The translations under genes and the position numbers were made by a program. Source: Paenibacillus sp. FSL K6-1330 (GTDB taxonomy: Bacteria > Bacillota > Bacilli > Paenibacillales > Paenibacillaceae). From it: a stretch of DNA of 64,000 nucleotides. The stretch spans positions 6,586,001 to 6,650,000 of the forward strand of contig NZ_CP150269.1 in the NCBI RefSeq assembly GCF_037976825.1, given 5' to 3'. Position 1 is the stretch's first letter, and every line of letters starts with the position of its first letter. Positions 59,957-64,000 of this stretch are shown piece by piece. The notes beneath the pieces were generated by a model. The model did not search any database. It was not told the origin of the DNA and was given only the letters and a program-made list of their open reading frames with translations.

Positions 59957-59992
59957 AAAAAAACGAGGCTCCTTTAGGGAACCTCGCCTTAT
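59957..59992 (-). terminator. Terminator of ppc
   Basis: Stem CGAGGCTCC / GGGAACCTCG with a four-base loop and seven T (59963-59957) on the minus strand. Confidence 0.88.
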
Positions 59993-60029
59993 ACTATCCC
60001 TTTCAAACAGCTTTGTTATCCTGCAAGGA

Positions 60030-62816
60030 TCAACCTGTATTACGAAGCCCTGCCGCAATACCGTTGATGGTCAGCAGCACTTCCCGAAGCAGATCCGGAT
60101 CGTCCTGCTCCTGCTCCCTCAGTTCGCGCAGCTCGTTAAGCAGTTGGACTTGCAAATAACTGAGCGGATCCACGTAAGGGTTACGGAGTCGAATCGATTC
60201 CTGTAGGACTGGCTGGTTATCCAGAATATCCTGCTGTCCCGTAATCTTAAGAACAAGCTCTTTCGTCAGGTTGAATTCTTCCTGAATCAGACCGAAGATA
60301 CGTTCGCGGGCTTGATCATCCTTCGTCATCAAAGAATACTCTTTGGCGATGATCAGATCAGCCTTGGCAAGAGCCATCTGAAGGGTATCGATCAGCGACG
60401 TAAAGAACGGATAGCTCGTGTACATCTTCTGAAGCACCTTCATATTCTCTTCCTTGCCCTGGTAGAAGCTCTGTAAGCCCGTACCAGCCGCGTACCATGC
60501 AGGAAGCAGGTAACGGCTCTGAGTCCACGCAAACACCCAAGGGATGGCTCTGAGGTCCTCAAAACGGTCACTGTTCTTACGCTTGGATGGTCGGGAGCCA
60601 ATATTCAGCTCTCCCACCTCAGGAAGCGGCGTGGATTCCTTGAAGAAGCTCAGGAAATCCGGATCACGGAAGATCAGATCCTGATATTTTTTCTGTGAAG
60701 CGGCCGAGATCCTCGAGGAAATCTCTTCCCACTCTTTTTCAGTCGATTCTTTTTCAGGGTAACGGGCATTAAGAGAAGCCGTTATAAGTGCTGAAGTCGC
60801 CTGGTCCAAACTGCGGTAGGCGATTCCCTTCAAGGAGTAACGGGAAGAAATAACTTCGCCTTGCTCCGTGATTTTGATGCCGCCCGCAATGGTTGATGCC
60901 GGTTGAGCCAAAATGCTGCGGTTCAGAGGCATACCACCGCGCCCAAGCGATCCGCCGCGTCCATGGAAGTATTTCACCTTGATGCCATACTCATTGGCTG
61001 CAGTCGTAATATCTTTGAGCGCTACCTGGAGCTCCCAGTTCGCTGTAATGGCTCCGCCGTCCTTATTGCTGTCAGAGTAACCCAGCATAATTTCCTGAAG
61101 CTCATTCATGGCGCTAACCGCTTCCCGGTAGATCGGCAGGCTGAAGAGCTTACGCATAATATCAGGTGCGGCATGCAGGTCCTCGATCGTCTCAAACAAT
61201 GGCGCAGCCTGCAAAGTAGCTATTACAGAACCGTCATTGTCCTTGCGGAAAAGTCCGACTTCTTTGGCAAATACCATCACTTCCAGAATGTCGCTTGCGC
61301 CCTCGGACATACTGATCAAATAACTTGAAATACATTTCACGCCGAACTCCTGCTGCGCACGGAATACGGTACGGTATACTTCAAGGCATTCTTCGGTGCT
61401 GTCGCTGTACTCTTGATAAGGCGTAGTCAACGGACGAGGATCGTTAAGCAAGTTATTAAGCAGCTCGATCTTCTCATCTTCACTTAATTGGGCATAATCC
61501 TGAGTCACGTTCATTTTACGAAGAATTTCGGCCATGGCATTTTCATGCTCTTGGCTATGCTGTCTGATATCCAGCGTTGCTGTATGGAAACCAAACAACT
61601 CCGCCTGACGAATCAGTTTTTGAATATACGTGTCTGCAACATAGTCAGCAAAATGGAAACGCAAGCTTCGATCAATGATATTCAAGTCTTCGATAAATTC
61701 CTCAGGGGACTGATAACGCTCGCCACCAGTCATGTTCTCATCAAGAATATGACTCATTTTAGCCAACATATATACCAGTTTTACACGATAAGGCTCTTTC
61801 TCATTGTGCCAAATTTCCATCTTCTTCAGTGTTACATGCTCGCGGTCTTTTTCAATGGATTGAAGCAATTCATCCGAAACGCTCACGATCGATGAGCTGA
61901 AGCTGAGGTATTTCATGAATTCACGCAAAATCCGCTGGTATTCACGAATCGCTAGCTTCCGCTGCATTTCAAGCGTTCTCCATGTTACGTCCGCCGTCAC
62001 TGAAGGATTTCCGTCCCGATCGCCACCGATCCACGAACCGAAACGCAAATAGGTTGGAACGTGCCAATGGTGACCCGGATAATATTTACTTAGGCAGCGC
62101 TCCAGTTCTTGATAAACCTCTGGCAGAATGTGAAACAGGGTCTCGTGAAAATAATACATACCGTTTCTAACCTCATCAAGAACCGTCGGCTTACGGTCAC
62201 GAAGCTCGTCGGTTTGCCACAGCGTAATCACTTCATTCAGTAGTTTCTCCCGAAGCTGCTCTCGTTCGCGGAATGTCAGTGTCGGGTTGTCCAGTTGCAT
62301 CACATCGTCCGCTATCCGTTTATGAATATCCAGAATAGCCCGACGCATCGCTTCTGTTGGATGAGCTGTCATTACCAGCTCAAGGGATAGACTTTCGAGA
62401 ATTTCTTGAACTTCTTCAAACGTAATATTGCGCTCTTTCAAATCCTGGACCGCACTTTCAATGGAACCTGGTTGAACACTCTCCCCGGCGGAACGCTCGT
62501 AATCGCGTTTGCGACGAATGCGATGATTCTGTTCCGCGATATTAACCAATTGAAAATAAATGGCAAACGCGCGAATCACCTGATGGCGAATGTCGGGCTC
62601 CAATGTGCTGATGATCCTTTTGAAATCTGCAAACAATTCTGGCAGGAATACGGATCGCAACGATTTACTCGTTTCACGAATTTTCTCAACTATATCTAAA
62701 AGCTCATTGCCACCTTGGTGGACCAGAACTTCTCCAAGAATATTGCCAAGGAACCGTACATCCCGCCGCAGCAGATTGTTGGAATTGCTCTTTGCGGTTA
62801 CTGTAAGTTCAGTCAT
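60030..62816 (-). CDS. ppc: Phosphoenolpyruvate carboxylase
   Basis: 928 residues. Converts phosphoenolpyruvate and bicarbonate to oxaloacetate, replenishing the TCA cycle. The first active-site block is VMTAHPTEAMRRAIL (catalytic H152), the second FHGRGGSLGRGGMPLNRS, the third near FAWTQSRYLLPAWYA, and the C-terminus ends NGIAAGLRNTG, as in the family. ATG 62816. It stands apart from both the sigW operon and the tRNA array. Confidence 0.97.
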   Translation of the reverse strand: MTELTVTAKSNSNNLLRRDVRFLGNILGEVLVHQGGNELLDIVEKIRETSKSLRSVFLPELFADFKRIISTLEPDIRHQVIRAFAIYFQLVNIAEQNHRIRRKRDYERSAGESVQPGSIESAVQDLKERNITFEEVQEILESLSLELVMTAHPTEAMRRAILDIHKRIADDVMQLDNPTLTFREREQLREKLLNEVITLWQTDELRDRKPTVLDEVRNGMYYFHETLFHILPEVYQELERCLSKYYPGHHWHVPTYLRFGSWIGGDRDGNPSVTADVTWRTLEMQRKLAIREYQRILREFMKYLSFSSSIVSVSDELLQSIEKDREHVTLKKMEIWHNEKEPYRVKLVYMLAKMSHILDENMTGGERYQSPEEFIEDLNIIDRSLRFHFADYVADTYIQKLIRQAELFGFHTATLDIRQHSQEHENAMAEILRKMNVTQDYAQLSEDEKIELLNNLLNDPRPLTTPYQEYSDSTEECLEVYRTVFRAQQEFGVKCISSYLISMSEGASDILEVMVFAKEVGLFRKDNDGSVIATLQAAPLFETIEDLHAAPDIMRKLFSLPIYREAVSAMNELQEIMLGYSDSNKDGGAITANWELQVALKDITTAANEYGIKVKYFHGRGGSLGRGGMPLNRSILAQPASTIAGGIKITEQGEVISSRYSLKGIAYRSLDQATSALITASLNARYPEKESTEKEWEEISSRISAASQKKYQDLIFRDPDFLSFFKESTPLPEVGELNIGSRPSKRKNSDRFEDLRAIPWVFAWTQSRYLLPAWYAAGTGLQSFYQGKEENMKVLQKMYTSYPFFTSLIDTLQMALAKADLIIAKEYSLMTKDDQARERIFGLIQEEFNLTKELVLKITGQQDILDNQPVLQESIRLRNPYVDPLSYLQVQLLNELRELREQEQDDPDLLREVLLTINGIAAGLRNTG

Positions 62817-63051
62817 GCTACTCCTCCCATCTCAACCCGTTTCAGCAGTTTGTCTATAGGACGTAACGCCTTCCTAACATCATACAATAAAAGCGCATGA
62901 AAATCTGCATTTTCCAGGCGAAAAAATTAGCCAAATCGACAAAACTAATGATATTGATATACCCATATACCATGGACATTAGTCCTATAAACCTTGACCC
63001 AACTATGTTCTTTAGCACATTAACACTTCGCAGGAGAGTCGTATGAATATG
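62817..63051. other. Region between the tRNA array and ppc
   Basis: About 235 bases with no gene. It should contain the ppc promoter, but I see no convincing hexamers. Confidence 0.35.
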
Positions 63052-63078
63052 TAAAAAAACATCACACACGGTGATGTC
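63052..63078 (-). terminator. Terminator of the tRNA array
   Basis: Stem ACATCAC/GTGATGT around ACACG, with seven T (63058-63052) on the minus strand. Confidence 0.88.
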
Positions 63079-63089
63079 CTGCTTATGTA

Positions 63090-63163
63090 TGGAGCGGGTG
63101 ATGGGAATCGAACCCACGCTACCAGCTTGGAAGGCTGGAGTTCTACCATTGAACTACACCCGC
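63090..63163 (-). tRNA. tRNA-Gly (TCC)
   Basis: Minus strand. 7-bp acceptor GCGGGTG/CACCCGC, anticodon loop CTTCCAA (anticodon TCC), T-loop GGTTCGATTCC, encoded CCA end. 74 bases. Confidence 0.97.
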
Positions 63164-63239
63164 ATATGAACCCACAAAAGTGACGCTATGCTTTGGAGCA
63201 TATTCCGATTACTTTAGTGGAGCCCTACTCTTAAACAAA

Positions 63240-63313
63240 TCGGGATGACACGATTTGAACATGCGACCCCCTGGTCCCAAACCAGGTGCTCTACCAAGCT
63301 GAGCTACATCCCG
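63240..63313 (-). tRNA. tRNA-Pro (TGG)
   Basis: Minus strand. Acceptor CGGGATG/CATCCCG, anticodon loop TTTGGGA (anticodon TGG). CCA is not encoded. 74 bases. Confidence 0.95.
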
Positions 63314-63335
63314 ATATTAATCTTTTTTTGAAAAA

Positions 63336-63412
63336 TGGCACGCCCTGAGAGATTCGAACTCCCGACCTTTTGATTCGTAGTCAAACGCTCTATCCAGCTG
63401 AGCTAAGGGCGC
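63336..63412 (-). tRNA. tRNA-Arg (ACG)
   Basis: Minus strand. Acceptor GCGCCCT/AGGGCGT, anticodon loop CTACGAA (anticodon ACG), CCA encoded. 77 bases. Confidence 0.97.
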
Positions 63413-63415
63413 AAA

Positions 63416-63490
63416 TGGAGCGGACGACGGGAATCGAACCCGCGACCCTCGCCTTGGCAAGGCGATGCTCTACCGCTGAGCCACGTCCGC
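63416..63490 (-). tRNA. tRNA-Gly (GCC)
   Basis: Minus strand. Acceptor GCGGACG/CGTCCGC, anticodon loop TTGCCAA (anticodon GCC), CCA encoded. 75 bases. Confidence 0.97.
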
Positions 63491-63496
63491 AAATAA

Positions 63497-63580
63497 TGGT
63501 GCGCGTGGAGGGACTTGAACCCCCACGTCAAAGACGCTAGATCCTAAGTCTAGTGCGTCTGCCAATTCCGCCACACGCGC
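63497..63580 (-). tRNA. tRNA-Leu (TAG)
   Basis: Minus strand. Class II tRNA with a variable arm (GCGTCTTTGACGT), anticodon loop CTTAGGA (anticodon TAG), CCA encoded. 84 bases. Confidence 0.97.
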
Positions 63581-63594
63581 ACAAGATGAAACAA

Positions 63595-63670
63595 TGGTGA
63601 GCCATGAAGGACTCGAACCTTCGACACCCTGATTAAAAGTCAGGTGCTCTACCAACTGAGCTAATGGCTC
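63595..63670 (-). tRNA. tRNA-Lys (TTT)
   Basis: Minus strand. Acceptor GAGCCAT/ATGGCTC, anticodon loop CTTTTAA (anticodon TTT), CCA encoded. 76 bases. Confidence 0.97.
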
Positions 63671-63737
63671 GCATTTCAGGCCTCCGAAAAGTATTCGGAA
63701 TCACCTTCAAAGCTTAACTTCACTTTTTAGGATGAAG

Positions 63738-63812
63738 TGGCTGGGGATATAGGATTCGAACCTATGCATGACGGAGTCAAAGTCCGTTGCCTTACCGCTT
63801 GGCTAATCCCCA
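63738..63812 (-). tRNA. tRNA-Gln (TTG)
   Basis: Minus strand. Acceptor TGGGGAT/ATCCCCA, anticodon loop CTTTGAC (anticodon TTG), CCA encoded. 75 bases. Confidence 0.96.
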
Positions 63813-63864
63813 AAATCGATGAGTACTTTTATCTTGCCGATTCTCGTTAGAATCATGCATTAAA

Positions 63865-63940
63865 TGGTGGAGGCTGAGGGGATCGAACCCCCGACCCTCT
63901 GCTTGTAAGGCAGATGCTCTCCCAGCTGAGCTAAGCCTCC
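63865..63940 (-). tRNA. tRNA-Val (TAC)
   Basis: Minus strand. Acceptor GGAGGCT/AGCCTCC, anticodon loop CTTACAA (anticodon TAC), CCA encoded. 76 bases. Confidence 0.97.
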
Positions 63941-63984
63941 GTATAAACTCACGGGATTCTCATCCCCTGATGCTTTAAATATAG

Positions 63985-64000
63985 TGGTGACCCGTAGGGG
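63985..64000 (-). tRNA. 3' end of a tRNA, probably Glu (cut by window edge)
   Basis: Minus strand ending CCCCTACGGGTCACCA: an acceptor strand ACGGGTC with discriminator A and CCA. This matches the 3' end I recall for Bacillus tRNA-Glu, but only 16 bases are visible, so the isotype is inferred. Confidence 0.65.

Noticed and set aside
62854..63117. 87-codon frame between the tRNA array and ppc
   Set aside because: Overlaps the tRNA-Gly gene and the array terminator; no ribosome binding site.
1..64000. CRISPR arrays or prophage
   Set aside because: I saw no regularly spaced direct repeats and no phage structural or integrase genes.

Overview
The window looks like a chromosomal segment of a Paenibacillus-type member of the Bacillota, possibly from the P. 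lautus group. This rests on the gene families and on order: a sigW-rsiW-cdaA-cdaR-glmM-glmS block with a glmS ribozyme, a YesM/YesN-type two-component pair, a GH18 chitinase with S-layer-homology domains, and an EctC whose putative metal-ligand positions match those I recall for P. lautus EctC. GC content is moderate over most of the window and visibly lower at about 27-33 kb. No rRNA or CRISPR array is visible.

Layout. 0-3 kb: leftward sensor kinase and AraC-type response regulator, the latter cut by the window edge. 3.2-8.8 kb: ThuA-like protein, AraC regulator, RNase HI, a small basic protein, a WYL regulator and a DinB protein, with a tight cluster of DnaA-box-like 9-mers at 5.04-5.31 kb. 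8.3-15.5 kb: one leftward unit, ehuB-ehuC-ehuD-ehuA-ectA-ectB-ectC-ectD-UPF0316, coupling import and synthesis of ectoine and hydroxyectoine. Its leader carries a strong promoter, a c-di-AMP (ydaO-type) riboswitch and a terminator. 15.9-23 kb: short-chain dehydrogenase, flavin reductase plus ring-cleaving dioxygenase, AI-2E-family membrane protein, cardiolipin synthase, two VOC proteins and a MarR regulator. 23.3-27 kb: SLH-anchored chitinase. 27-33 kb: an AT-richer accessory stretch of regulators and partners (serine hydrolase, PadR/DUF1700, MerR/nitroreductase, HxlR/nitroreductase), including two near-identical PadR-type promoters.

33-50.5 kb is the most unusual region: a divergent ten-gene cluster of about 17 kb. 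Leftward it encodes a membrane-anchored vWA protein, a large tubulin/FtsZ-like GTPase, a 794-aa protein that looks like a tubulin-like paralogue without its nucleotide-binding loops, a second vWA membrane protein, a beta-rich protein, a zinc-ribbon TRAFAC-type GTPase and a 991-aa membrane protein. Rightward it encodes a 50-aa membrane peptide, a zinc-ribbon membrane protein and a 637-aa single-pass protein. I infer a membrane-associated GTPase/cytoskeletal machine, related to the tubulin-like/vWA/GTPase membrane-remodelling systems predicted from comparative genomics and possibly to double-GTPase conflict systems. A MITE-like 190-bp element interrupts the leftward operon.

50.6-63 kb: a DUF2785 gene, then glmS. 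Directly behind the glmS terminator, at the classical attTn7 position, lies a 49-codon ORF resembling the start of TnsA, so the glmS-distal DNA may derive from a Tn7-like insertion. The core block follows: glmS with ribozyme, glmM, cdaR, cdaA (c-di-AMP synthase), rsiW, sigW, and then ppc. 63.1-64 kb: a leftward tRNA array (Glu partial, Val, Gln, Lys, Leu, Gly, Arg, Pro, Gly). The c-di-AMP made by CdaA at 57-58 kb is the expected ligand of the riboswitch that governs the ectoine operon at 15 kb.
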